Shown: in pieces, positions 20,592-31,585 of the stretch | How positions within the stretch are numbered: the stretch's first letter is position 1 | Layout: every line of letters starts with the position of its first letter | Assembly: GCA_003427395.1 (NCBI GenBank) | Contig: BFEA01000222.1 | Coordinates: 1,679,870 to 1,720,209 of the forward strand | DNA length: 40,340 bases | Direction: 5' to 3' | From: Chara braunii | Taxonomy: Eukaryota; Streptophyta; Charophyceae; Charales; Characeae | Translations under genes and position numbers: made by a program | The notes under the pieces: generated by a model | What the model was told of the DNA's origin: nothing | What the model saw: only the letters and a program-made list of their open reading frames with translations | The model's database searches: none

Positions 20592-21003
20592 AACTATGCT
20601 TGTTTTTCTTTGCTATTTGGAGACATGTTCTGGAGGAACGGATTTGGTAGGTAGGTGTATAGCGGTTTATGTGGTGGCCGCCAACCAGGTTTTCTTTCTC
20701 TTCCCCCCTGCCCTCTCTCCCATTTGCCCCTCCTCCCCCGTCAGTCAAACCTCATTCAGTCATGTGGAATGTTCTGAGTAAAGCACAACAGTCACCAAAC
20801 ACAGGGAAGACACGGGGTCAAATGAATGGTATGCCTATGTCGCAGGGCTAAGGAGAAATGAAGAACTTAAAGGCCTAAGGATAATGGTCAGCAAGCAGAC
20901 AGCAGGACCAACAAAATACAACATACGAAGGAAGAAGGACATGATCTCGCCGGGGTCACGACGAGAGGTGGTTCATTGGGTTGTAGATAAGGATTAGGGG
21001 AGG

Positions 21004-21559
21004 TGGGTATCGATTCTGGGCATGTTAGAGTTAGAACTGATCAACATTATGTGTATCTACGCCCCCAATACTGCTACAGAGAGGGCGTCTTTCTTTTCCC
21101 ACCTCCAGACCCTGGCTCCTCAAGGAGTCCCACTAATTATTGTCGGAGATTTTAACGCAGCACCGAAACGAGAAATGGATAGATGGGGATCTTGTGACCC
21201 CTGTCCACATTATGTAGAAGAGGATGGCGGACCTATGCGAATCCCTGAGCCTGGTGGACGCTTTTAGACTCCTACACCCCACTGCAAAGACCTACACCTG
21301 TCCCCGCACCAATGACCAATTCAGACACTCAAAATCATGCATCGACCTGATCTTGCTCTCGCAGAAAATTCAAAATGCCCTGCAACTTTCCACCATCCTC
21401 CCACAAAGCCCCCACCCCGGCCTAGACCACTGTGCGTGTGGGGCCATTTTTTCCTTCCGTAAGCGGCCCGATCAAGGCCCTGGATACTTCAAACTCAATA
21501 CCGCTCTCCTTAAAGAAGAATTTTTCCTCACATATGTTTGTGACGTCTGGAACTTTTGA
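21004..21559 (+). pseudogene. LINE APE-type endonuclease, C-terminal half
   Basis: Frame 1 (to 21267) has NIMCIYAPNT, then PLIIVGDFNAAP, the conserved G-D-F-N motif of exonuclease-endonuclease-phosphatase family nucleases. After a +1 change near 21230 the next frame has DLCESLSLVDAFRLLHPTAK, then CIDLILLS and GLDHCACGAIF. This matches the family's R/C-I-D and S-D-H blocks, but the Ser before D-H is Leu here. Upstream (20760-21004) only scraps remain, so the N-terminal catalytic residues are not intact. Role in the family: nicks target DNA to prime reverse transcription. Not functional as read. Confidence 0.75.
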
Positions 21560-21589
21560 AACGATCAGAAAAGCTCCTTCGACTCAGAA

Positions 21590-23393
21590 GTGCGTTGGTT
21601 CACCAATGGGCTCTTTTTCTTAGCCAGAAAATGCAAGGACTATTCGAAATTATTAGCAAGCCGACGACATGCACAAGAATTGGATGTTCACAAAAGGTTG
21701 CACAACCTGGTGAACCAGAACAACTCAAATGATCACATCCCAGAAATTCAAAGCTTGCAGAACCAGTTACTTTTACTTGCACAACACCGATGGCAAGGAA
21801 TTAGAATTCGAGGAAAATTAGCCAAATGGTCTACTGAAGGGACCATGGACTCTTATTTATCCAGTCTAGCCTCTGTAAGATTTCACCGTACTACTATCGA
21901 AGCTCTGTTGGATCCGGTTTCCGATGATGTAGCCACCACCACAGCGCATTGTGTAAAGATCGTCAGAACCTTTGACAAAGACTTATTTTCCTTTCACATC
22001 TCCCCGCAGCAAGAGGAAGACCATCTAAAAGCTCTGAAGGATTTCTTAGGCCCGATGGAGGGCCACCTCTCCTCGACACAAAAGGACCATCTGGACCGCC
22101 GGATCTCCAAAGAGGAAATTTGGACGACACTTATGCAAATGGAGGAAGAAAAACCCCCAGGCCTGGACGTTTTTCCCATGGAATTTTTGGAGGTCATATG
22201 GCCCATCCTGAGTAAAGACCTGATGCGTTTCTATACAGCAGTGTGGGACTCGGGTGAGTTAGGGGAATTAGTTGGACAAGGGGTTCTTTCGCTACTCCAC
22301 AAAAAAAAGATAAAATGAACATCAAAAACTACCGACCCATTACACTTTTGACGGTTGTATACAAGATGTCAAAACCAACCGAATGTTGGAAGTGATGGAG
22401 GACATCATCCACCCGACACAAACCGACTTTATACGTAACCGGAACATTCAAGAAAACATAATCTTGATCAATGAGGTGATCAGTCTGGCACACCAATCCA
22501 AAAGTAATGTCGCCCTCATCTTCATTGACTTCAAGTTTGAAAAAACCTATGATCATGTAGATTGGTTATTCTTAGATAGATGGCTGGATCGTCTGAATTT
22601 TGGGACCAATTTTCGACGGTGGGTGTGCATCTTGCACCAGAACACCACCACGAGCGTTCAGATTAATGGGTCTCTAGCCCCAACAATTATACTTCAACGT
22701 TCAGTTAGGCAAGGGGACCCCATTGCCCTGTTCTTGTTGATTATCATCATGGAAGTGCTAGCAGCCAGCCTCCGTCAGAGCAAGGACGTAAAAAGAATTC
22801 AGATCACCGACATCATTGAGGAGGCAGTTCCCATTTGCTCCCTGTTTGCGGACGATCTCACAATTCTGGCTGACGCCACTCACTAGAATATGGAGAAGAT
22901 TCATAAACTAATGGCTATTTTTTGTACCCTCTCCGACATGGCCGTCAATTGGGGTCAGAAGACAAGAGGATGGTGGTTCCATTATCAAGGGGGCCGCCCG
23001 CCGGAAGGACATCACGTCTCCTGGGCAGCCCCAGACTCCCCTATCCGGATCTTGGGAGTGAAGATAACTGTACTTGGCAAACCACCAGAGCATGATGGAT
23101 GGTTATCTAGTCCTATATTTGCCAAACTTTCACAATGGAACCATCAACACACATCCCTCTTCGGTCGTGCTTTGATAATTAACAATGTAGTCTTAGCCAC
23201 CCTTTGGTATAAATCGGTCCTTTGGCCTTTGAGCCCAGACGCCCTGAGAACCCTGAAGAGGAAGGTGGCAGCCTATTTATGGAGAGGGGACAACGAAACC
23301 CCCCACGCTATACGTAGAGTGGCTTGGGACTCAGTCATTCAACCCAAAGCAAAAGGAGGTCTTGGTATTCTGGACCCCCTCGGCCAATCCTAA
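21590..23393 (+). pseudogene. LINE reverse transcriptase
   Basis: The first part (21590-22318) holds the linker and the RT start KPPGLDVFPMEFLEVIW and GQGVLSLLHKKK. After a frame change the scrap KNYRPITLLT (about 22325-22355) precedes 22383-22886: IHPTQTDFIRNRNIQENI, motif A FIDFKFEKTYDHVDW, motif B SVRQGDPIALFLL and motif C FADDLTIL. A TAG (22884-22886) then interrupts the frame, which continues to 23393 with FGRALIINNVVLATLWYKSV and PKAKGGLGILDP. Motif A appears to carry two extra residues after the catalytic Asp compared with the usual D-F-E-K-A-Y-D. The catalytic Asp pair FADD is intact. Broken by at least two frameshifts and a stop. Confidence 0.85.
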
Positions 23394-24788
23394 GCCCTCA
23401 GCCTACAATGGGTGCTACGTCTGATCTTCAACTACCTTTCAGTGTGGAGGCCACTCGCACTATATCAAATTGCCCACCTTGCCCCCTAGCCCCCCCCAGC
23501 CGTCCACCCCCTCTAGTGGTTAGACGACCGTTATTGGAAGATTCCACGGCGCCCCCGGGAAATGGTAGGAAGGAGAGATGACTTCTGGCCCCGTCACGGT
23601 TTGCTAAAAATCTGGAGAAAGTTCCCCTCCCCTAATCGGCCACCTCCAGACAGGTGGGAAGAGGTAGCAAGACAATCCCTTTTTGGGAACCAATGGATCA
23701 CCAACGAACACAATTATGTTTTTTGCAGCGCCGACTCCCCATGGAAACGATGGGTGAAGAATGGCGTGACAAGAGTTGGTGACCTCTGGGACAAGGAAAG
23801 GAAGGACTGGAAGAGCCCGAAGAGAATGAGGGCGGAACTCAGGTATTGCCACAATGTTGAGACAACTCTTGAGGAAATAACGGAGGCCCTCCTGGTAGGA
23901 TGGTGGCTCATCATATGCAAAGGAAAGGTGTTGAAGGAGGGGGACTGGGTGGTCAAGGAAGGAAAGGGAAACAAGGTCGGTCTGGTTCATATGACCCGAT
24001 CGAAGGACACATTGATTGAATGGTTCAATGTAGAAAGGAATGGTAGACTGGCAGGAAGTCGTGATCCCTTCAAATAATTTCAGAAAGATGAATTACACAG
24101 AACTCGGGTACTAGTGGATGGTGAGAACAGACGGGTTTTCTTCCCTGAAATAGCTATAGAAGCCCTTCCCCTTGATCCTTTGGAATGGGTCTGAAACTCT
24201 GATCCACGGAACGGACTAAGGCAGCTTAAACCTAAAACCTTATCAGGACTCACTGTCAAGGCAGCATATCACATGCTTAGAGTTAAATGCTGCCTTAAAG
24301 ACACAGTGGTTGATCGTTGGCAAAGACACATCAACATAAAACGCCATCTTCTTGCTCTCATACGATGGTTCGGTGACACTAAGTCTAAACCAGCGAAAAT
24401 CACATCAATGCAGTGGCAGATCCAGCATCGGTGCCTTCACACCGACAATTGGCTGATTGATCACTTGCAGCTAGAACAACAAGGTCGAGCGCTCCCTTGG
24501 TGCGTTCGATGTCAGCAGGGTTTCCAAACTAGAAAGAGGGCAGAAACAATCGAGCATTTATTTTTACAATGCCCCGCCGTTGTTCTTACCTGGAGGTGGT
24601 GGGATAGGGTGTGGCAACAGATAGTCCTCGGGCACCCATGGTCGTGGGATTGGCGAGCCATCTTATTGGGACATTACCCACCCTTCCAAGGCGACACCTT
24701 CATGCTGAACATGTTCCCCCTGGCCCGACGGACGATTATGTGGATCTTGTGGTGGCATCACCGTCATCCTATCCAACCCTGTTCCTAG
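23394..24788 (+). pseudogene. LINE C-terminal region with RT zinc-binding domain
   Basis: Continues from the RT through a TAA (reading QS-stop-ALSLQW, probably once Gln), a frame change near 23,500, and an open stretch 23562-24077 (WRKFPSP...GVTRVGDLWDKER) ending in TAA. Further stops include a TGA at about 24191. Then 24273-24788 carries the zinc-binding block: WQIQHRCLHTDNWLIDH, CVRCQQGFQTRKRAETIEHL, FLQCPAVVLTWRWW. This is the C-x2-C...E-T-x-x-H-L-F-x-x-C pattern of plant LINE RT zinc-binding domains. The copy at 25.5-26.3 kb keeps TGG where this copy has the TGA. Confidence 0.8.
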
Positions 24789-24789
24789 T

Positions 24790-25495
24790 CAGGGAGTCGG
24801 GGAGGAGCCACTGGGGGGCACCAGTGAGAACTCCCTCATCCCTACCCGCCCCTCGACCCTCTGTACTAACCGACCCCCTTACATCCCCCCTTGCATCCAC
24901 ATTCCCACATTGTGTTGGAACAAAGCATATGGAGCTTGCAGAGGAATTAACCAGACCAAGTGAGGGTCTCCAACGAGGCAAACAGAGAAGCTACAAGCCA
25001 AGCAGGTCAGGAATGCAAGAAAGAGTCGCAAAAGGCAAGGGAAAGCAAAATGGGACTGCGGCTACATCGTAATGTTGTGGACATGTTAGTCAGTTATAGG
25101 CGTAGTTCCAAGGCATATGGGTGGGGAGGGAACGGGTCTGAAAAATCTTCTGCAGGACGCATGGGGAAACTGGGGTCTACCGTTAGCCAATCCTTGAATC
25201 TCAATTGGTAATCCCTAGGCACTTGTTCTCCAAGGTCGCCCTTCCCCCCCCCCCCTCTCCATCCCAAGACTCCGACCAACGTATCTCCGCTACCCAGCCC
25301 TCCCGGTCCCCTCCTAGCCACTCCCGAGAGAACTGTAGGAGCCGTTCTCGAATGTCAGAGGCTCTATGGACGTTGTCTAGAGTTCGTTTCAATGTTTTTC
25401 ATCTATCGGAGAGTTTCAGTTGGAAGTGTCCTTTAAGTAGGTCCAGCCTTTCTTCCCCCTCTACCCGAACGTGGTCTAGAGTCAAGACGCATCTT
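24790..25495. other. LINE 3' part and spacer between inverted LINE copies
   Basis: 24790-24960 still reads openly in another frame (EEPLGGTSENSLIPTRPSTL) and may be the 3' end of the LINE. From about 25075 to 25495 no gene is recognised; a C run lies at about 25244-25254. This stretch is the loop between the two inverted arms. Confidence 0.5.
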
Positions 25496-26272
25496 TGCCA
25501 CCACAAGATCCACATAATCATCCGTCGGGCCAGGTGGAACATGTTCAGCATGAAGGTGTCGCCTTAGAAGGGTGGGTAATGTCCCAATAAGATGGCTCGC
25601 CAATCCCACGACCATGGGTGCCCGAGGACTATCTGTTGACACACCCTATCCCACCACCTCCAGGTAAGAACAGCGGCGAGGCATTATAAAAATAAATGCT
25701 CGATTGTTTCTGCCCTCTTTCTAGCCTGGAAACCCTGCTGACATCGAACACACCAAGGGAGCGCTCGACCTTGTTGTTCTAGCTGCGAGTGATCAATCAA
25801 CCAGTTGTTGGTGGGAAGACACCGATGCTGGATCTGCCACTGCATTGATGTGATTTTCGCTGGTTTAGACTTAGTGTCACCGAACCATAGTATGAGAGCA
25901 AGAAGATGGCATTCTATGTTGAGGTGTCTTTGCCAACGATCAACCACTGTGTCTTTAAGGCAACATTTAACTCTAACCATGTGACATGCTGCCTTGATAG
26001 TGAGTCCTGATAAGGTTTTAGGTTTAGACTGCCTTAGTCCGTTCCGTGGATCAGAGTTCCATACCCATTCCAAAGGATCAAGGGGGAGGGCTTCTATAGC
26101 TATTTCAGGGAAGAAAACCCGTTTGTTCTTGCCATCCTCTAGTACCCTAGTTCTGTGTAATTCATCTTTCTGAAACTATTTGAAGGGATCACGACTTCCT
26201 GCTAGTCTACCATTCCTTTCTACATTGAACCATTCAATCAATGCGTCCTTCGATCGGGTCATATGAACCAGA
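25496..26272 (-). mobile_element. Inverted internal fragment of the same LINE
   Basis: The reverse complement of 25,496-26,272 aligns to 23,982-24,756 along its full length at high identity with only small indels. It includes the zinc-binding block (CVRCQQGFQARKRAETIEHL). Homology stops abruptly at both ends inside the LINE, so this is not a normal 5'-truncated insertion. It keeps Trp (TGG) in EWVWNSDP where the plus copy has a stop. At the DPFK-stop-FQK position both copies have a stop (TAA and TAG). Confidence 0.9.
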
Positions 26273-26966
26273 GTTAATTTTCTGGTTCTTAGAGCAATCA
26301 AGGCTGGCAGGTTCCCCCCAGACACCATCCAGTTTTCCTTCTTTACCACTTTGAATCTACTATGTAAAAAAAGGGGAGGGATGACAGTTGGCTATACCCG
26401 ACAGACGACTGCATGGTTGCATGGCCGCAAGGGGACCGTTCGAGGAAGGGCTGGGTGTCGGGAGGACCCAGTGGTGCCCCCCAGTGTCTCCGCTCGATAC
26501 GCTGACCAGATGAAGGGTCGATGAAGGGAAAGAGGATCAGCTGGACCCCGGCTACACTTGTTTGCGCATCTCAGATATCTTCCTGCATGAGGGTTGCAGT
26601 TTCTAGGCCCATAGAGCCTGCAGATTATGGATAACTGGTTTGGTGCTTACAGGAGGATTACAGTTAAAAGAGCCTTCACAATCAGCTCCGGAGTCCAGAG
26701 CAATCAATATTGGCAGGGTTTTCCAGTTGGTGATTCTGAAAAAATCGTTCTCCCAAGTTGTTCCAACGTCCTGCTCAGTCAATCCCCTGTAAGGCAGGGT
26801 AATCAATGCTGGCAGGATTGTTTCTCTGCTGTTCTCTGATGACACCCTGTATATGGGACGCTGGACCCGTTTTTCAGCAGGTGATGCTCCCCACCAATAG
26901 ACGGAGCCTCTCCCCGGGTGGTAGTGGTGTCTGCTCTTATCAGCGCCACTAGCACCGGGTGGGGGT
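26273..26966. other. No gene; short dispersed motif in triplicate
   Basis: AGCAATCAANNNTGGCAGG variants occur at 26293-26311, 26699-26717 and 26799-26816. TGGGACGCTGGACCCG (26854-26869) recurs at 27236-27251, beyond the adapter. The minus-strand frame ending at 26983 gains its MCIRDR start from adapter sequence and is not a gene. Confidence 0.5.
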
Positions 26967-27004
26967 CTGTCTCTTATACACATCTAGATGTGTATAAGAG
27001 ACAG
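26967..27004. other. Nextera mate-pair junction adapter (contaminant)
   Basis: CTGTCTCTTATACACATCT (26967-26985) is followed directly by AGATGTGTATAAGAGACAG (26986-27004): two 19-bp Tn5 mosaic ends tail to tail. This is exactly the circularisation junction of Nextera mate-pair libraries. It is laboratory sequence left in the assembly. Confidence 0.98.
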
Positions 27005-28550
27005 AATAGATACCGAACAGAGGGGGTTATGGGACCAAAGGGGTTCACGGCGTAGACGGTTTATCAGATAAGAGGGCGTCACACAAACCATTCACTACCT
27101 TAACTAAGGAGGGAACTGATTGTTGAAGCTTGAAACTCAAAAGTTCTAAGTACTATGGGGTATTTCCGAGCGAACAATGTAATAGAAGGCTCGCAACTGT
27201 GTCCCTCGCTATTTCATGCTCTATAAAATGTATAATGGGACGCTGGACCCGCTTTCCTCGCAGGCCATGCCAATTTTTTTTTTTTCCTCTTAAAAAAAAT
27301 AAAATCGTTTTCTTCTTCATAGCATCATTCACAATTCAATGTCGGCTTGCCATTCCTTGGGTTCATTTTTTTCCCTTGTTCGTTTTGTTCTTGTTCTTTG
27401 GAGGTGTTCTGAAGCAATGGATTCTGGACTGGATTCGAACTTTGGTCTGTAACCGAAGACCGTACCTCAGCACGTATAGCAATGTGAAATGTTGAAATAC
27501 TGCCCCATGTTCAAATCTAGATAATGCAAAACTCATGACTGGCCTGCTATAAAACAACACATTACAACACTCAAAACTTCATCCCCGCTACAACCCCTCT
27601 GCCCTGGCTACGCCCCCGTGCTCCGCGCGGTTACAGTGTAGTAGTGCTGGACTAAAGAGTTGGAACTGATATCGGGAAGGGTGTAGCCGACATATATCAG
27701 GTCAAACCGACGCCAGGGGTTTATCGCAAACCCGTCAGAGGGGTGCGACAGGGTAAGTCAGCTGTTAGAGGGACGCAATGCAAATAAATTCAACTTTCAG
27801 TGGTGCGACTCAAAATCCGGTCCCCTCAAAAAAAAGAAAAAAACTACATGTCCTACAATGTAGAGTCTGATAACAAGAATGACCTCTCAAAACCATCAGC
27901 TACTGGTCCCAGTTTTTCCACAACGCCTCTAGCGAACAGCTACAACGTCCCTGTCTTCCGTAGCAGGGTCTGGCGCCTTTACCCAAGGCTGGACTTTTTC
28001 CCGTTTGGTGGTTCGGGAGGGGTTGCACCGCAGCCTCTCGGGGAGCAAACTACTGGTAGGAAAGGGTCCCCAAACCCGAAGATTCATATCACAGTCCCTC
28101 TCCCAGTCACCATCTCCAACCCGGTTGCCACGTACGGAACTGGAGGGGTTACCAGTTGCCACGAATCACCTAACCTCCCTCAGCCCTGCCCCCTCAGTGC
28201 CGTGCATCTCGCGTGTTTCGAACGGTGAGGGCACTCATGTGCCACTGTGTCACACGAGGCCTGTCCGTGTCCAGACAACGGTGGCTTCCAACGGCACTTC
28301 AGATGATCGCATTCCGTCGCACAGTGTAAGCGGCCCAGTGTGGCACGGCGCTGCTCGCACCGCCCATTGACAGCACGGCGCTAAGCAACCCTAACGTCCC
28401 ACATCAGCGGTACGCACACGACGCAGAGCATCGATCGTCGATCGTCGACAGAAGGTGTGCGTCGTTTGGGACGTGTCCCATTTTGTCTCTCCGCTTTGGC
28501 CATAACCTCCTCCATCCCTCGCCTTGTTTTCTTCTCGTTTGATAGGTCGG
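27005..28550. other. No gene recognised; possible tRNA-like relic
   Basis: A T/A-rich stretch lies at 27273-27305. On the minus strand at about 27415-27490 AGTTCGAATCC resembles a B box, and on plus at about 27508 GTTCAAATCTAGAT matches the SINE-like head at 3.15 kb. Neither gives a complete tRNA. No coding domain is seen. Confidence 0.4.
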
Positions 28551-29128
28551 CTGTGTGTGTGTGTGTTTGTGTCTGTGTGGTCTTATTAGCTATGCACAAC
28601 TCCACAAAAAAAAAGCATGACTGTGCCAGACTGTTTCGTCGGACTTCCATCGGCTCATCTGGAGATTGTGTGTGTGCGCGTGCGGGCACGTGCGTTGGGA
28701 CGAGTATCTTTGCTGGGTTCCTTATGGAAACAGTTTTCCTAGCGAAGTAATCCACGTCTGGGATGGGTTGACGAGGCAGTAGCATGTAGCGGTTGGTTCC
28801 AGTCCAGTGAGTGCAAAAGGAAAAGGAACAAGCAAGTGAACCTACGTGAGCGGTGCTGGCCTCTCACGGCACTTGGAGGCTCTTCCCGGATTGACGGTAT
28901 TTGCCGCCTCATCCATCAGCTAGGGACAGTCGTCTGGAAATGAAAAAGGGTTTCGATAGAATACCCCTCTTCACTATCACACCTTGTTCTCCTTCGTTCG
29001 CCCTTCTCCCCATCCAGGTAAGGAAGACAGGAGTAGGAGGGGACGCAACACTTTATTAGGTGGGTGAAGAGTAGGAGGTGGGTGAGGAGAAAACGAGGAA
29101 GAGGTGCCGGGCGAAAGAGAGGGAAGAT
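28551..29128. other. (TG)n tract and non-coding DNA
   Basis: A TG-rich tract at about 28551-28582, an A run at 28604-28613 and a GTGCGCGTGCGGGCACGTGCG stretch near 28672. Nothing gene-like was recognised. Confidence 0.5.
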
Positions 29129-29129
29129 T

Positions 29130-29248
29130 AGGGTCTCGCACTCACCATATCCGCAAATGACAAATTATGGCGGTGCATCTTTCCACGGTCTAGCGGCAGA
29201 TTCATCATTCTCGTTTTGCAGATTTGGTGAGTGGTGGAGCGCGGCCCT
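29130..29248 (-). mobile_element. MITE-like element, copy 2
   Basis: Ends are inverted: AGGGTCTCGCACTCACC with ATATCCGCAAA on the left, and on the right TTGCAGATTTGGTGAGTGG followed by TGGAGCGCGGCCCT. The reverse complement of the interior matches the element at 32.6 kb (GCAAAACGARAATG, GAATCT, CCGCTAGA, TGGAAAGATGCACCGCC, ATAATT). No coding capacity, as expected of a non-autonomous element. Confidence 0.7.
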
Positions 29249-30674
29249 TTGCCAGGCAGCCGTGAACATCTGGGAAGTCGGGAGCATTTTGAAACCTTTC
29301 CGTGGCACACATCGCAAAATTTTCATCGCAGAATGATATGAAGCATTTTTCAAGGTACAGAGGATAAGCATGGTGCATACTCGGGAGGAGGACGATGAGG
29401 GGAGGAGGAGGGGAGGAGTAAAGTGTCGAGGAGGAAGAGGGAGATTAGGATGGAGGACGATTGCCTAGTCAAAACAGAAAAATAAAGAAGGGGAAACAAC
29501 AAAGAGAAAAGGGAAAAGGAAGTAAGAGGGAAGTAGAAAAGGAAAACAGCAAAAATAACCGAAATCTTGGGCCCGCATCATCCTCTTCGCTTTCCAAGTC
29601 TCCTTTTGGGGGAATATCATCTACCCACCACCACGTTCTGGTCATCATCGTGTCAGCACCTTCTCCCCGTCATGGTCATCTAGTCGTTTCTCCACCCTCC
29701 AGCTCCATCTGCGGCTTCGTGCTGTTCCGCTTCCTGGGAGGGGGAGGAGGGGGAGGAGGAGGAGGAGGAAGAGGCAGAAGAGAAGAAGGGGGGAAAATGG
29801 CAACGGGGCAATAGTCAAGAGCTTCCTGAAGCCTGGTGGCCTGGTAAACGTTTCCGAAGTTATTTTTCGAAACGATTTTCCGACACTCTCGGAAGTGCAA
29901 ACTAATTTTCCAGGTAGCGCAAAATTTTCGGCGCGTCGATAGTTATTATGCGAAACATTTCCCAAAGATGCAAAATGTATGAGCATGAAGATCAAGAAGC
30001 TGAGCAGGAAGGGGTGTGGAAGGTTCGGGCGGAAATCGATGAAGGAGGAGAATGAGCGAGTAGCAGGATGAGTAACGCGAGGAGGGAGGTTGAAGCGCCA
30101 TAGAAAGCTCATTGGGATCACTCAGAAAAGAAAACGACATCACCGTAACGTCCTTCCGCCCCCTTCCCCCCCCCCCCAAAAAAAAAAACCCATCTTTACC
30201 TTCCTCTTCTCAATTCTTCAGCAGTATCATTGCCAGACCAAAAAGAACCGGATTACTGTCATGCCATCGCTGTTGTCCTCCTCTTCATCTTTCTCAACAT
30301 CATAATGATCCACGATTTTTCAACCATTGTCACTCAGACTTTCCATGCGTCATCCCTGCTGTATGACTGCTACTCGTGCTCATCATTTTCGTTGCCCTTC
30401 AGCTTATCATTGGACATCGTCTTTTTGCCTTGTCCTCGTCTTTTTTCCTGTCCTCGTCATCGCCTTCGCCCTGGGGTAGACTGAAAGTCATGCAAAGCAA
30501 TGAAACAGGTCTTCTCCAGTCAGCAACCATCTCCATCCGTGTGGACCCTTGAATTTGGCAAAGCTGTAATGGCGGCTTCTTTTTGTTCCGTATTCGTTTC
30601 CTTTGTATCGTTCTTTTCCTGCTTTTGGCAGTTTTTTTATTCACACTGTCAATTTCTAACATTGAGATGCTAAT

Positions 30675-30675
<1 letters not shown>
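29249..30675. other. No gene recognised; GGA-rich and C/A homopolymer tracts
   Basis: GGA/GAG-rich DNA at about 29380-29460 and 29735-29790, and a C-run/A-run pair at about 30168-30190. Frames here are compositional. Confidence 0.5.
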
Positions 30676-30772
<97 letters not shown>

Positions 30773-31010
30773 CGGTGGTGGTTACCTGGAATCGAGATCT
30801 GTTGACATGTATGCGGGAGGAACAAAGTGAATGCGGGAATCTACTTGTCAGGGGACCGTTCCGGTGGTGGTTACCTGGAAGCGTTATAGTAGATTCGATG
30901 TGGCGCGATCGGTGCCGGCTGATGTTTGGCAGTGCTATTTCGTCCTTAAATAGCCCAGCCTCTAACAGATTCCCGCATGCACTTTGTTATGTCCCTGCCC
31001 AAAAAAACAG

Positions 31011-31097
<87 letters not shown>
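30676..31097. repeat. Paired microsatellites with direct and inverted repeats between
   Basis: (TG)n(GA)n at 30676-30769 and (CA)n(GA)n at about 31012-31096 bracket a 240-bp core. In it a 22-bp direct repeat (GTTCCGGTGGTGGTTACC..., 30769-30790 and 30858-30879) and a 22-bp inverted repeat (30821-30842 with 30967-30988, one mismatch) are seen. Confidence 0.8.
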
Positions 31098-31585
31098 AAA
31101 CAAACGTGCGAACTGTGTACTCTTCCCGGAAAGTGAACTCCACGAACTGACGGCAATTGTGTGTCCTCCCCTCCCTCTTCCTCCACACCAGAGCAGGAAT
31201 GAACAGCAGAATACCCACCGCTCATCTTGCAATGTCGAGCCGGTCACCTGGCCTGCTTTGAGGCCGTTCCGGTCAAGTGTTCGGTCTGGATTGAAGCGGG
31301 CTTGCGGGTTGTGGAGCTGGCCGTGCGAGGTTCGCGTGTGCAATGTCGGGGCGTGCATAACTCGGCGTACAATGTGGTGGCGTGCGTGTTTGGTGCCTTG
31401 CGTCCTATGTTGAGCCCTTTTGTCAGGCTGATTCCACTTACATGTTTCCACTTACATGTTACTTGTGCGATAACGGCAGCGAGAGGTGGTGAAAGCGTGG
31501 ACGCACGAGAATGCGGTGGGATGGAGGGATGCCGTTTTTTTTTTTTTTGAGTTTTTGCCGAGTTGCAAATCCGCAACATATGACC

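Larger units (their letters stand above)
20760..25210 (+). mobile_element. L1-like LINE, decayed
   Basis: Domain order APE-type endonuclease, RT, then RT zinc-binding domain on the plus strand is that of plant L1-like non-LTR elements. It acts by target-primed reverse transcription. The 5' part is heavily decayed and no ORF1 is recognised. Frame changes occur between 21.26 and 22.4 kb and in 23.39-23.56 kb, with several in-frame stops. No poly-A tail or target-site duplication was recognised, so the limits are approximate. A 0.78-kb internal piece recurs inverted at 25,496-26,272. Confidence 0.8.

Noticed and set aside
24611-25072. Pro/Ser-rich plus-strand protein overlapping the LINE 3' part
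   Set aside because: Out-of-frame shadow of the LINE zinc-binding region and its 3' continuation.
26603-26983. A 126-residue minus-strand protein starting MCIRDR
   Set aside because: Its start is translated Nextera adapter, a well-known contamination signature, and the remainder shows no domain.
27415-27490. tRNA on the minus strand with AGTTCGAATCC
   Set aside because: The B box is good but there is no A box at the right distance and no cloverleaf.
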